From Stromatinia cepivora (lineage: Eukaryota; Ascomycota; Leotiomycetes; Helotiales; Sclerotiniaceae): a DNA stretch of 64,000 bases. Made by a program: the position numbers and the translations under genes. Positions 49,109 to 59,847 of this stretch are shown here, piece after piece. Numbering within the stretch: the stretch's first letter is position 1; every line of letters begins with the position of its first letter. The stretch is from assembly GCA_014898415.1 (NCBI GenBank), contig RCTD01000013.1, positions 1,488,001-1,552,000 on the forward strand, written 5' to 3'. Below the pieces are notes generated by a model that searched no databases, was not told where the DNA came from, and worked only from the letters and a program-made list of their open reading frames with translations.

Positions 49109-50079
49109 TATTTACAAATATTTGGCCATCTGATGATCTCTTAAATAATACTTCACTTTAATAATATCTTCTTAAATGAACTTTTACAAACGTTATATTC
49201 AGAGGAAGAAGATCTATTCCGATTTAATTGATGAAGATAAACCCTTTTAGAAGTATATCATCATTTTTATAATACAATGAATTCTTCCTTCTATACGTTC
49301 CGAATCTTCGAAAGTATATTCTAAAGAACCCTCTTCTTCTCCTTAATTATTTCAACAATCTTTCGAAGAAAATATAAATATAGGATTGGATAATATTATT
49401 ATTGGAAGAAAGAAGATTGGTAAAGAGAAGATTTTAATATATAAAATCGATATTTCTAATAGTTCAATTGCTTCTTCCGAATTATCATTACAATTACAAG
49501 ATCTTTATGTAATGATTATAAATTTGAAAGAGGAGAATCGATAATTGAAAATTATAATAATAATAAGTTTTACAATAGTGCAACCTTTTTCTGAGTTTCA
49601 AGTGATATTTATATAAATATTCAGGTTAATAATAATACCTGGGACTCCCTTTATTCTTTTAATCGAAATTCAAGGACCTTTATTCAAGTAAACCCGAAGA
49701 TCCTAAAATCAGAGGAAGAAAACTTCGATCAAATGATTTGATCATTTAGGGCCCTCCAAGGATTTTTTTTCTTTTTTAGGAAATGATAATCTATCTAATA
49801 ATCAGGGATCCCCTTATTCAAGAAGCTGATCTAACCGATCAAGATTGTATTCCTGTGTTAATTACAATTCGCAATAAAATATATATATATCAAAACCTAT
49901 AAATTTTATTATTAAACTTAACGATAATATTGAATTTAAAATTAATTTGTAATAATTATTGGTTATAAAACGATTCGAGCTATATATTATATTATTTAAA
50001 AATGAAATGCAATATTATGTATATATAATCGATCAAATTGAATTGAAAGTATAAGTATATTGTTATATTTTTTATATAC

Positions 50080-50420
50080 AAATGCCCCGATTCACGGTAT
50101 TCGAATTGATCGAACAGTTTGCAGCGATCTATCGGAACCCGGCCGAAATCGATAATGTTTGTTTTCAATACGAGATATGGATTATGCTTAATACAATTCG
50201 ATATGGCAACTTTCTAGAATGATATAGGAAGTTCAGATTACTTGTTATTCAAACAGAGATTATCGATGATAAGATTTTATTCAGGGATCTCGAATAAAAG
50301 ATTTCCGATTTTCTTTTACGAATAATAATAATATCTATCAAGGATTGCAAGATTACAAAAGAATTCGCGAATATATTTATTAGAATAGATCAAAATGAAG
50401 TTTTATTATAAGAACAAAAC
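50080..50420 (+). pseudogene. gag-like remnant of outer element
   Basis: A short readable stretch (RFTVFELIEQFAAIYRNP, then IDNVCFQYEI) resembles the capsid domain of fungal Ty3/Gypsy gag, broken by stops. Recognised by position and weak resemblance. Confidence 0.5.
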
Positions 50421-50924
50421 TGATATTATATTGATCAAGAAATCTCTATAGTTATTTGCAAATCAATGGTTATTATAAATCCTTTGTAATTCTTTTGGAG
50501 CTTTAATAGTTCCAATTTTGGAACCTTCACATTCCCGAAATCATTTCTATCCTGGAATACCCCTTCCGGATATATCGGTTTCATTGTATTCAATAATTAT
50601 TCGAACTTTAAATGCTTATCGCTCTTTTCCTTTTCTGGAGTAGTATGTATATCGACGCTTTATATCGATAATTTTAATAAGATCGAGACGGTATAAAAAA
50701 AAGCAGAAGAATTCGAAGAATATTAGGATGCCAAAGAAGATTTCAGTTTAGAAGTTATAGTTGAAATTATACAGAATGTTTATTTAGAAAAAGAAAAGCG
50801 TTTAAAACTAAATATTTAAATTTTATTTCCATTTTAAATGTTATATAGGATATAAGATTTCTTGATCTAATCAAGTTTATAGGAAGAGAAGCATTTATTT
50901 TTCCTTACAATCTTTCGAAAAATA

Positions 50925-51240
50925 ATTATATTTATTAATCAAAAGTACTCATTGACTTTGGAGCAAATGGATTTGTTTTTATTAATATTATATTCTTTAT
51001 TTATTTATTTCCTATATTTAAACTTAGAATTATATCGCTTGAAGTTTTAATTGAAGTTAAAGGGTATAATAGTATACAAGATTATGTTATTACCTATTTT
51101 ATATTTCTTAATTTAATGGTCGATAGTTGTAAACAATCTTTTGTTCTTTTCTTTATTATTGAATTAGGGAGTTATAATATTATTTTAGATAGATTTTGAT
51201 TATCAAAGATTCGAGCAAAGTTCAATTACTTCAATAAACG
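50925..51240 (+). pseudogene. Aspartic protease remnant of outer element
   Basis: Reads LIDFGANGFVFI where the family has a D-(S/T)-G-A catalytic motif. The Ser/Thr position is Phe, consistent with a C-to-T change. A downstream GSYNIILDRF resembles the second conserved protease block. Non-functional. Confidence 0.6.
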
Positions 51241-51859
51241 TTTTGAATAATTTAAAAAGAGATTCTATATCATTTTCTATTCGAATAATCTCTTTATTAT
51301 TTAATCATCCTTTTGCAAATAAAAGATCAATTGATTAGTTTAATAAAATACTGATCAACAAAATAACCAGCTTGAAGAATATTGGAATCGAAAAGATTCA
51401 CAATTGAACAGATCAATCACAATTGATGATGTATAACAAGAATCTTCAAATATAAATATAATACAGACTTTTATTGAAAAGGAAGAGGTCCCGATTCCTT
51501 TCAAGTTCAATCCATCTTTTTTCTAATCAATCATACCATTATTGCAAATCTATAAATACCTCCTCTATATATCATCCGAAATCCTTGATCTATATACATT
51601 CAAACCCGATAAGTTCCAATTAGAATATAAGAGAAATAAACAAACTGAACTCTTTATCATTACTTTGAAAGAATTCGATGATATGATAGATTTCTAATGG
51701 AACGAATGATATACGGAAGAGAGAGTATTGGTTGTTTTAACTGAATTTAAGAATACAAAAGTTCGAAAAAAACTCGATCAAGTATTGACCGAAATCGATT
51801 TAGAATTTGAAATATTATTTGAATATTGATAGTATCATCGAGTCTTTTTCAAGTATAAA

Positions 51860-52432
51860 TTAAACATTTTGCCTTTTAACCGATTTTATAATTATAAAAT
51901 CATATTGGAAAGCGAAGAAAAACAAATCTTATATTATAGCCTACTTTACAAGATATCCTTAGAACAATTGAAAATTGTTAAAGAATATATTATGGATAAT
52001 TTCAGTAAAGGTTTCATTGAATCCAATCAAGTTTTTTATATTACATTTGTTTTATTCGTTAAAAAATCCAATAATAGTTTGAGATTCTGTATAGACTTCA
52101 GATTATTGAATTCTTTAATATATAAGGATCGGTATCCCCTCCCTTTAATTGATAAAACACTTTTTCAGCTTTCCGATACTAAGGTTTTTACCAAATTCGA
52201 TATTCGTCAAGCTTTCTATTGTATAAAAATAAATCCTGTTTCGGAAAAGTATACTATCTTCCGAATCCGATATGGATTATATAAATGTAAGGTTGTATTA
52301 TTCGGATTAACGAATAATCCTGTAATCTATCAATGTTATATAAATGATATTCTATTCGATTATTTAAACGTTTTTTATACAGTATACCTCAACAATATTT
52401 TAATCTATTCCGAAAACAAAGAAAAATATTAA
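51860..52432 (+). pseudogene. Reverse transcriptase domain remnant of outer element
   Basis: The longest surviving frame of the element. Landmarks: FVKKSNNSLRFCIDFRLLNS, YPLPLIDKTLFQLS, FTKFDIRQAFY (first catalytic Asp kept) and FRIRYGLYKCKVVLFGLTN. The catalytic box reads YLNNIL instead of YLDDIL: both Asp codons are now Asn, each explained by a G-to-A change. A stop follows at 52430. Confidence 0.9.
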
Positions 52433-52489
52433 ATTTATATTAAATTAATTCTTGAATGATTAGAAGTTGTTGGCTTATAAACAGATCTC

Positions 52490-53250
52490 AAAAAATGTAA
52501 ATTCAATGTTATATATATCAAGTATTTGGATTTTATCATTTCTATTAAAAGAGTAGAGATAGATCCTAAAAAGATTGAGGTAGTTGAGAATTGGATCTTT
52601 CTGATAATAATGAAAGGGATCCAATCATTCTTTAGTTTTTATAATTTTTATCGATGGTTTATTAAGGATTATAATATAATAACGAAATCTTTTAACAAAT
52701 TTACTAAAGCAAACGTTAAGTTTGTATTCGACGAAGTATACCAAAATATATTCAATATCTTGAAGAAAAAGTTTATCTTTGTTTTACTTTTACAATATTA
52801 TAATCATCAACTCCCCTATATATTCGAAATAGATGTATTCGATGGAATAATTGTTAATATGTTATTACAATAGTATAACGAAGATTGGTTTTCTGTAATT
52901 TATTTCTTCAAGATTATGGTTATTGTTAAATTAAACTACAAAGTTTATAATAAGGAAATACTATCAATCATTCGATCTTTCAACTATTGGAGAGCGGAAC
53001 TCATTGGTTCATTATATAAAATCAAGGTTTATATCAATTATAAGATTCTCGAATATTTTATAACTATCAAGATTCTCAATATCCGATAAATTTGCTGGGT
53101 AGAAGTTCTAATTGATTATAATTTCATTATTATATATTATCCTAAAAAAGATAACTCTTTTGTTAATGCCTTAATCTATTGGATCGACAAATTGGACCTT
53201 TAGAATTATACCAAAAAGAAAAATCGCCTTCAATAGTTTATTAAAGATAA
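52490..53250 (+). pseudogene. RT connection and RNase H remnant of outer element
   Basis: Contains IQSFFSFYNFYRWFIKDYN, then FEIDVFDGIIVNMLLQ where RNase H has its first catalytic Asp. Interrupted by stops, including at 52874. Confidence 0.8.
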
Positions 53251-53299
53251 TTAAATTGATATCGAAATCATAAAAAAAGCCTTACAAAAATATTATTTA

Positions 53300-53969
53300 A
53301 ACGAAATAGCGATTACTAATATCAATTTGAATAAAATCGTTTCTCGATTCGATTTAGTTAACTGTATTATCAAAGCAAATAAAACTATAAATAGTTTGCT
53401 AGCATTCAGAATATAAGCTATCCAAGATCATAAGTATATATCACTCCAAAATAATCTTTTATTTTACAATGATCGCTTGGTAATATCTAACGTTGATAAC
53501 CTTCAAATTTATTTGATTTGTGAAACCTATAATTCTGTTTCCATTATTCATTCTGGTATAAATAAAATCTACCTTTTATTATCTCAACAATACTATTAGC
53601 TTAGAATACACAATACTATAATCAGATATATATACAATTGTTATACCTGCAAACGCAGTTCCGTTCTATATAATCATACCCCCGGTTTATTATATTCACT
53701 TCCGATTCTTAATTGAGTATAGTAATATATCATTATGGATTATTGTAGCTTTAATAAGGATAAATACAGATATAACAATATTTTAATCATTATTGATTGA
53801 TTAATAAAGTAAATTATCTTTATACCTTATTACAAATTAATCAATATTTAAATTCAAGTATAATTATATCTCTATTATATATATCAATATTATAATCCTT
53901 TTAATATTATAGTATCGGATTGCGGCCCTCAATTCATATTATAATTCTGGAAGGAATTTAGCCAAATCC
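53300..53969 (+). pseudogene. Integrase remnant of outer element, 5' portion
   Basis: Shows part of the zinc-binding region (IIHSGINKI and NCYTCKRSS) and the start of the catalytic core, with many stops. The reading is cut at 53969 by the nested copy and resumes at 57661. Confidence 0.8.
53965..53969 (+). other. Target-site duplication AATCC, left of nested element
   Basis: AATCC directly precedes the TG of LTR2; the same bases directly follow LTR3 at 57656-57660. Joining the flanks restores the integrase sequence seen uninterrupted in the nested copy at about 55750-55770. Confidence 0.93.
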
Positions 53970-54252
53970 TGTCACGAATCGTGAACCACAGGAGGCTAAC
54001 CACGTGATACCTCTTATCTCCCACGTCCATTGATGAGCTGATCGTCCGTGCACATGCGTTACGATTCATGCGATTTAGTATGGTAAAATGGTGACCCTAA
54101 TAACACATGCGCACAACCCCGCAGCTTACGAATGGGTATTTGTATATATATATCTAATCGCTCCTTACGAGCCATAATTCTTCAGTTGTAGATTCTAAAG
54201 AACATAATTGACCCTGTTTATTCAGCTCTACTACGGCTCTTGTGCGTCACAT
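53970..54252 (+). repeat. LTR2, left LTR of nested element (least mutated)
   Basis: 283 bp, TGTCACG...GCGTCACA. Contains a TATA run (54144-54154) 31 bp before AGTTGTAGAT (54185-54194), the likely transcript start that pairs with the primer-binding site. Confidence 0.95.
54144..54154 (+). promoter_or_regulatory. LTR TATA box
   Basis: TATATATATAT in LTR2, 31-41 bp upstream of AGTTGTAGAT. Spacing suits transcription starting at or near that sequence. Equivalent runs exist in the other LTRs. Confidence 0.6.
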
Positions 54253-54254
54253 TA

Positions 54255-54264
54255 TCTACAACTC
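54255..54264 (+). other. Primer-binding site of nested element (self-priming type)
   Basis: ATCTACAACT starts 2 nt after the LTR end and is the exact reverse complement of AGTTGTAGAT at 54185-54194 in the LTR. The arrangement matches Tf1-type self-primed elements. Confidence 0.75.
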
Positions 54265-54269
54265 ATTTA

Positions 54270-54990
54270 CAAGCGGATCTCAAGAAATGTGAATTCAACG
54301 TTACACGCACCAAATACTTGGACTTTATCATCTCTACTAAAGGAGTAGAGATGGATCCTGAAAAGATTGAGGTAATTGAGAATTGGACCTTTCCGATAAC
54401 AATGAAAGGGATCTAATCATTCTTCGGTTTTTATAATTTTTATCGACGATTTATTAAGGATTATAGTATAATAGCGAAATCTTTCAACGAATTCATTAAA
54501 GCAAACGTTAAATTCATATTCGACGAAGTATACCAAAATGCATTCAATATCTTGAAAAAAAAGTTTATCTTTGTTCCGTTTCTACAATACTATAATCACC
54601 GATTCCCCTGTATACTCGAAACAGACACATCCAATAGAATAGTTGCTAATATGTTATCATAACAGTATAACGAAGATTGATTTCCCATAGCTTATTTCTC
54701 CAAAACCATAATTGCCGCTAAACTGAACTATAAAATTCATAACAAAGAAATACTGTCAATTATTCGATCTCTCAACCATTGGAGAATGGAACTCGTCAGC
54801 TCACCATATAAAATCAAGGTTTATACCGATTATAAGGTTTTCGAATATTTCATAACTATTAAGATTCTCAATATCCGATAAACTCGCTGGATAGAAATTT
54901 TAACCAATTATAACTTCATCATTATATATCGTTCTGGAAAAAATAACCCTTTCGCCGACACCTTAACCCGTCGGACTGACGAGTTGGATT
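54270..54990 (+). pseudogene. RT end and RNase H remnant of nested element
   Basis: Collinear with 52483-53200 of the outer copy, less mutated but still interrupted by stops. Begins in the last part of RT, directly after the deletion junction. Confidence 0.8.
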
Positions 54991-55179
54991 TCCAGAATTA
55001 TACCAAAAAGAAGAATCACTTTCAGTAGTTTATTAAAGATAACTAAATTGATATTGAAATCATAAGAAAAATCTTACAAAAGTATTATTTAAACGAAATA
55101 ACGATTATTAATATCGATTTAAATGAAATCACTCCTCGATTCGATTTAATTAACTATATCATCGAAACAAATAAAACTA

Positions 55180-56340
55180 CAGATAACTTGTTAATACTCA
55201 GAATACAAGTTACCCAAGGTTACAAATATATATCATTTCAAAATGATCTCTTACTCTACAATAACTGTTTGATAGTACCTGATGTCGACAACCTTCGAAT
55301 TTATTTGATTCGTGAAACCTATAATTCCGTTTCCATTGTTCATTTTAATATAAACAAAATCTATCTCTTATTATTTCAACAATACTACTAACCCAGAATA
55401 TACGATACTGTAGTTAGATATATATACAATTGTTATGCCTACAAACACAGTTCCATTCCACATAATCATACCCCCGATTTATTACATCCACTTCCGATTC
55501 CTAATCGAATATAACAATATATCATTATGGATTACTATAGTTTTAATAAGGATAAATATGGATATAACAATGTTTTAGTCATTATTGATCGATTAATGAA
55601 ACAAACTATTTCCATACCTTATCATAAATCAATCGATACTCGAATTCAAATACAATTATATCTTTACCATATATATCGATATTATAGTCCCCCTAACATT
55701 ATAGTATCGGATCGTGGCCCCCAATTCATATCACAGTTCTGAAAGGAATTCAGCCAAATCCTAGAAACCGATCTCAAACCATCCACTGTTCATTATCCCC
55801 AAATCGATAATCAAACTGAGATCTATAATCAGTATCTTCAATAATGGTTAAGACTGTTTGTTAATTATTATCAAGACGATTGATCAGAATTCCTATTTAT
55901 AATGGATTACACGCAACTTACTCTTCTATATGATTCCTTAGGAGGGTTTACATTTTATAAAACCCTATACAGGTATACACCGAAATATATATAGGAATGA
56001 AAGGAAGACACTAATAAGCCAACAAATGATATAAATGTATATGATATTTATATATACATAGAATACAATAGATTAGTTTTTGCGCGAACGAAAGAAGGTT
56101 TATTGTATATTCAAGCCAAAATGTCGAAATCCACAAATGCTTATCGGCATGAGATCGATTTTGATATCGGAGATTATGTATAATTCAATATAAAGAGTTA
56201 TCCTATCCAGAAACCATCCAAAAAGTTGGACTTTCCAATTCAAAGAAGATTCAAGATCATTGGTCGATCTGGGAACTCTTTTAAACTCGAATTCCTGATT
56301 ACGATGAAAATTCATCCTGTTTTCCCTTTAGATCGATTAT
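55180..56340 (+). pseudogene. Integrase remnant of nested element
   Basis: Readable pieces at 55188-55391 (zinc-binding part; NCYAYKHSS shows a Cys-to-Tyr loss) and 55527-55742 (core: VLVIIDRLMKQTISIPYHKS, then IIVSDRGPQFIS, which holds a catalytic Asp). The C-terminal part includes [14 protein letters not shown]. Stops between pieces. Confidence 0.88.
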
Positions 56341-56394
56341 ACAAGGTATATAATGATCCTTTTTCTGATTAGATATTCGAATTATTTCTGTTTA

Positions 56395-56600
56395 TTAATA
56401 TAATTGATGATTCGGAATAGAAAATAGAGAAAATCTTAATAATAAAGAAAATACGAAAAACCTTATTATACAAAATCTTATGGCTTAATAGCGATACCGA
56501 TCTTATCTAGTATCCTGTTTCCGATTTTAAAATATCATTATACCTCTTATACGATTTTCATTTAATCAATCCAATATTGCTTGATCCTTTTAATCGATTA
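56395..56600 (+). pseudogene. Chromodomain remnant of nested element
   Basis: After the integrase: EKILIIKKIRKTLLYKIL, then a Trp-Leu pair, a Pro-bearing turn and YDFHLINPIL, matching the chromodomain order (EKIL...LVKW...W-P...L..F). Several Trp codons are stops. Confidence 0.7.
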
Positions 56601-56934
56601 ATTGATTAAATAAAGCTTTATAAAAGCAGAAAAGATAATTATAATTATATGAATAACGATTCATTTATAAAACCAAAGAAAAGAAAAGTATTCTTCAATA
56701 TAGTAGATTAGATATTATGATTTTATAATAATGTATATATATACAATCGTGAAAGGATCAAAAACCCATACAAATTCGAGGGAATTTGATTGTATACATA
56801 TATAGCCCGAACTCTATACAACAGACGAACTGCCACCACCAAAACAATACGAAGGCAATATATATCTATGATCATTTCAAAAAAATCATACAAAAGGAAG
56901 CTTGAACATGGTAAAAATGAAATATAATGTTACC

Positions 56935-57250
56935 CCTGTTGATTTCGTTCAATTTGGTCAATTTAGTTGATTTGGTTAATTTAATCAATTTGATCGATTA
57001 ACTTGATCAATTTCGGAATTGATTATATTAATCATCCATCATTACTATACCATAATTCAATTTCCTTCCCTTTTCTATTGAAACTTTTTCCTTTTAAAGG
57101 TTCCCCAAATCAAGAAAAATACAAATCAATATTAATTTAATCAATTGATAAACGATTTGGTTGATTTGATCAATTCATTCGTCATTTTGATCAATTTGAT
57201 CGATTAATTTGATCAATTTGGTCAATTTCCATTAAATTGATTAAATCAAC
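56935..57250 (+). repeat. CAATTTGRT-type repeats in the nested element's 3' untranslated region
   Basis: Clusters of CAATTTGGT or CAATTTGAT and complement-like GATTAA/GATCAA words form imperfect direct and inverted repeats between the chromodomain and the 3' LTR. Confidence 0.8.
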
Positions 57251-57359
57251 CAAAATAATCAATCTAATTGATTTAAAGTTTATGAACCTTTACAAAACCT
57301 GGTTTCCGATGAAATAACAATGAAATAGAGGAATGAAATATTCGAGGGCAAGTTTTTCC

Positions 57360-57370
57360 GAAGGGGGAGG
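57360..57370 (+). other. Polypurine tract of nested element
   Basis: GAAGGGGGAGG ends 3 nt before LTR3, as expected for plus-strand priming. Confidence 0.75.
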
Positions 57371-57373
57371 TAA

Positions 57374-57655
57374 TATCACGAATCGTAAACTATAGAAGAC
57401 TAACCACATGATACCTCTTATCTTCTACATCCATTGATGAACTGATCGTCCGTGCATATGCATTACGATTCATACGATTTAGTATAATAAAATAATGACC
57501 CTAATAATATATATATACAACCCTACAGCTTACGAATAAATATTTGTATATATATATTTAGTCGCTCTTTACGAGCTATAGTTCTTCAGTTGTAGATTCT
57601 AAAGAATATAATTGACCCTGTTTATTCAGCTCTACTACGGCTCTTGTGCGTCACA
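57374..57655 (+). repeat. LTR3, right LTR of nested element
   Basis: 282 bp, starts TATCACGAATCG and ends GCGTCACA. Its 5' half is transition-mutated relative to LTR2; its 3' ~90 bp is nearly unchanged. Confidence 0.94.
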
Positions 57656-57660
57656 AATCC
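57656..57660 (+). other. Target-site duplication AATCC, right of nested element
   Basis: Partner of 53965-53969. Confidence 0.93.
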
Positions 57661-58260
57661 TAGGAATCGATTTCAAACTATCTATTGTTTATTATCCCCA
57701 AATCGATAATCAAATTGAAATCTATAATCAATATCTTCAGCAATAGTTAAGGTCGTTTGTTAATTACTATCAAAACGATTGGTCAGAATTCCTATTTATG
57801 ATAGATTACATACAATTTACTCTTCTATATAATTCCTTAAAAGAGTTTACATCCTATGAAACCCTATACGGGCATGTATCGAAACATATATAAGAATAGA
57901 AGGAAGACGCTGGTAAGCTAACAGACGATATGAATATATGTGATATCTGTATATATACAGAACGCAATAGATTAGTTTTTATACAAACGAAAGAAGGCCT
58001 ATTACATATCTAAACCAAAATATCGAAATCCATAAATATTTATTAGCATAAGATCGATTTCGATATTGGAGATTATATATAATTCAATATAAAGAGTTAT
58101 TCTATCTAAAGATCATTCAAGAAACTGGATTTCCCAATTTAAGAAAGATTCAAGATCATTAGTCGATCTGGAAGCTCTTTTAAGCTTGAACTCCTGATTA
58201 CGATGAAAATTCATCCTGTTTTCCTTCTAGATCGATTATGTAAGGTATATAACGATCCTC
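57661..58260 (+). pseudogene. Integrase remnant of outer element, 3' portion
   Basis: Continues the outer integrase after the nested insertion; collinear with about 55765-56340 of the nested copy. Contains MKIHPVFLLDRLCKVYND near its end. Many stops. Confidence 0.8.
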
Positions 58261-58299
58261 TTTTTGATCAGATATTCGAATTACTTTTGTTTATTAATA

Positions 58300-58495
58300 T
58301 AATTGATGATTCGGAATGGAAAGTGGAGAAGATCCTAGCAATAAAGAAAGCACGAAAAACTCTACTATACAGAGTCTCGTAGCTTAATAGCGATACCGAT
58401 CTTATTTGGTATCCTGTTTTCGATCTTAAAATATTATTATACTTCTTACACGATTTTCACCTGGCCAATCCAACATTGTTTGGTCCTCCTAATCG
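58300..58495 (+). pseudogene. Chromodomain remnant of outer element
   Basis: Reads SEWKVEKILAIKKARKTLLY, RVS, stop, LNSDTDLIWYP and FLHDFHLANPTL. Less damaged than the nested copy; the stop replaces the conserved Trp of the family's V-x-W motif. Confidence 0.75.
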
Positions 58496-58854
58496 ATTAA
58501 TTGATTGAATAAAGCTTTATAAAAACGAAAAGGATAATTATAATTATATAGATAACAATTCATTTATAAAACTAAGAGAAAGAAAAGTGTTCTTCAATAT
58601 AGCAAATTAGATGTTATAATTTTATAATGGTATATATGTATATGATTGTGAAAGGATCGAAAACCCATACAAATTCGAGAGAATTTGATTATATACATAC
58701 ATGGCCCAAACTCTATACAACAGATGAGCTGCTATCACCAAGATAATACAAAAGCAATATATTTTAAAAACTTATGTCTATAATCATTTCAAAAATCATA
58801 TAAAAGGAAACTTGAATATAATAAGAACGAAATATAACATTACCCCTATCGATT

Positions 58855-59165
58855 TCGTTCAATTTGGTTAATTTGGTCAATTTGGTCGATTAATTTGATC
58901 GATTTCGGAATTGACCATATTAATCACCCATTATCACTATATCATAATTCAACCTCCTTCCCTTTTCTATTGAAACTTTTTCCTTTTAGAGATTCCCCAA
59001 ATTAAGGAGAATATAAATCAATATTAATTTAATTAATTGATGAACGATTTGATCGATTTGGTCAATTCATTCGTCATTTTGATCAATTTGGTCGATTAAT
59101 TTGATCAATTTGGTCAATTTCTATTAAATTGACCAAATCAATCAAAATGATCAATCTAATTGATT
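58855..59165 (+). repeat. CAATTTGRT-type repeats in the outer element's 3' untranslated region
   Basis: Same repeat family and place as 56935-57250, so the tract belongs to the element and predates both insertions. Confidence 0.8.
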
Positions 59166-59265
59166 TAAAGTTTATAAACCTTTACAAAATCTGATTTCTG
59201 ATGAAATAACAATAGAACAAAGGAATGAAATATTCGAGGGCGAGTTTTTCCAAAGGGGAGAGTAA

Positions 59266-59547
59266 TATTACAAATTGTAAATTATAAAAGATTAACTATA
59301 TGATACCTCTTATTTTTTATATCAATTTATAAATTGATCATCTGTATATATACATTACAAATCATACGATTTAATATAATAAAATGATAACCCTAATAAT
59401 ACTTATATACAATCCTACAGCCTACAAATAGATATTTGTATATATATATCTAATCGCTTTTTACAAGCTATAATTCTTCAATTGTAGATTCTAAAGAACA
59501 TAATTGACCCTGTTTATTCAGCTCTACTACGGCTCTTATGCGTCACA
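59266..59547 (+). repeat. LTR4, right LTR of outer element
   Basis: 282 bp, starts TATTACAAATTG (heavily mutated) and ends GCGTCACA. The final ~57 bp differ from LTR2 at only one base. Confidence 0.94.
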
Positions 59548-59847
59548 CATCCATTCAAGAAACTTATAAAACTCACAGAACAACACCTTCCTACTCCCAA
59601 TCGCAAGAGCAAAATGTATTCCAAATTTTACGAAAAGATTCTAATTAATACGATCTATAATTACATATATAATCATGTAATCATACATTGTAGTTCCCGC
59701 TCTCGCCCCCTCTCTTTGAATGACCACAATCATCGTGTTATCCGAGTACGAGTAGCTATAAACATCAAGTACCCATTTCCTACAAAAACCTCGACAAATA
59801 TCTAATCATAACTCTCTCTAAATTTAACATTCTCTATTTTCAACCCT
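59548..59847. other. Flank of retrotransposon and 3' flank of next gene
   Basis: Begins with CATCCATTC (59548-59556), the partner of 48806-48814. The open frame at 59614-59805 has no recognisable feature. Confidence 0.5.

Larger units (their letters stand above)
53970..57655 (+). mobile_element. Nested, internally deleted copy of the same Ty3/Gypsy element
   Basis: 3.7-kb element bounded by LTR2 (53970-54252) and LTR3 (57374-57655), with a perfect AATCC target duplication. Right after the primer-binding site it jumps to sequence equivalent to 52483 of the outer copy, so gag, protease and most of RT are missing (about 3.4 kb). RNase H, integrase, chromodomain and 3' region remain but carry stops. 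LTR2 is the least mutated copy in the window. A non-autonomous derivative, mobilised by another copy. Confidence 0.93.
48815..59547 (+). mobile_element. Ty3/Gypsy chromodomain LTR retrotransposon (outer element), decayed, carrying a nested copy
   Basis: Bounded by LTR1 (48815-49096) and LTR4 (59266-59547). Without the nested insertion it would be about 7.0 kb. Internal order on the plus strand: primer-binding site, gag-like region, protease remnant, RT, RNase H, integrase (split at 53969 by the nested copy, resuming at 57661), chromodomain, repeat-rich 3' untranslated region, purine tract. That order and the chromodomain define a chromovirus-type element. Every reading frame is broken, and differences from the nested copy are mostly C-to-T and G-to-A, the pattern of repeat-induced point mutation. 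The DNA is strikingly AT-rich compared with both flanks. Dead element. Confidence 0.93.

Noticed and set aside
56100..56315. Minus-strand open frame in the retrotransposon
   Set aside because: Antisense to integrase sequence; open because of AT-rich composition.
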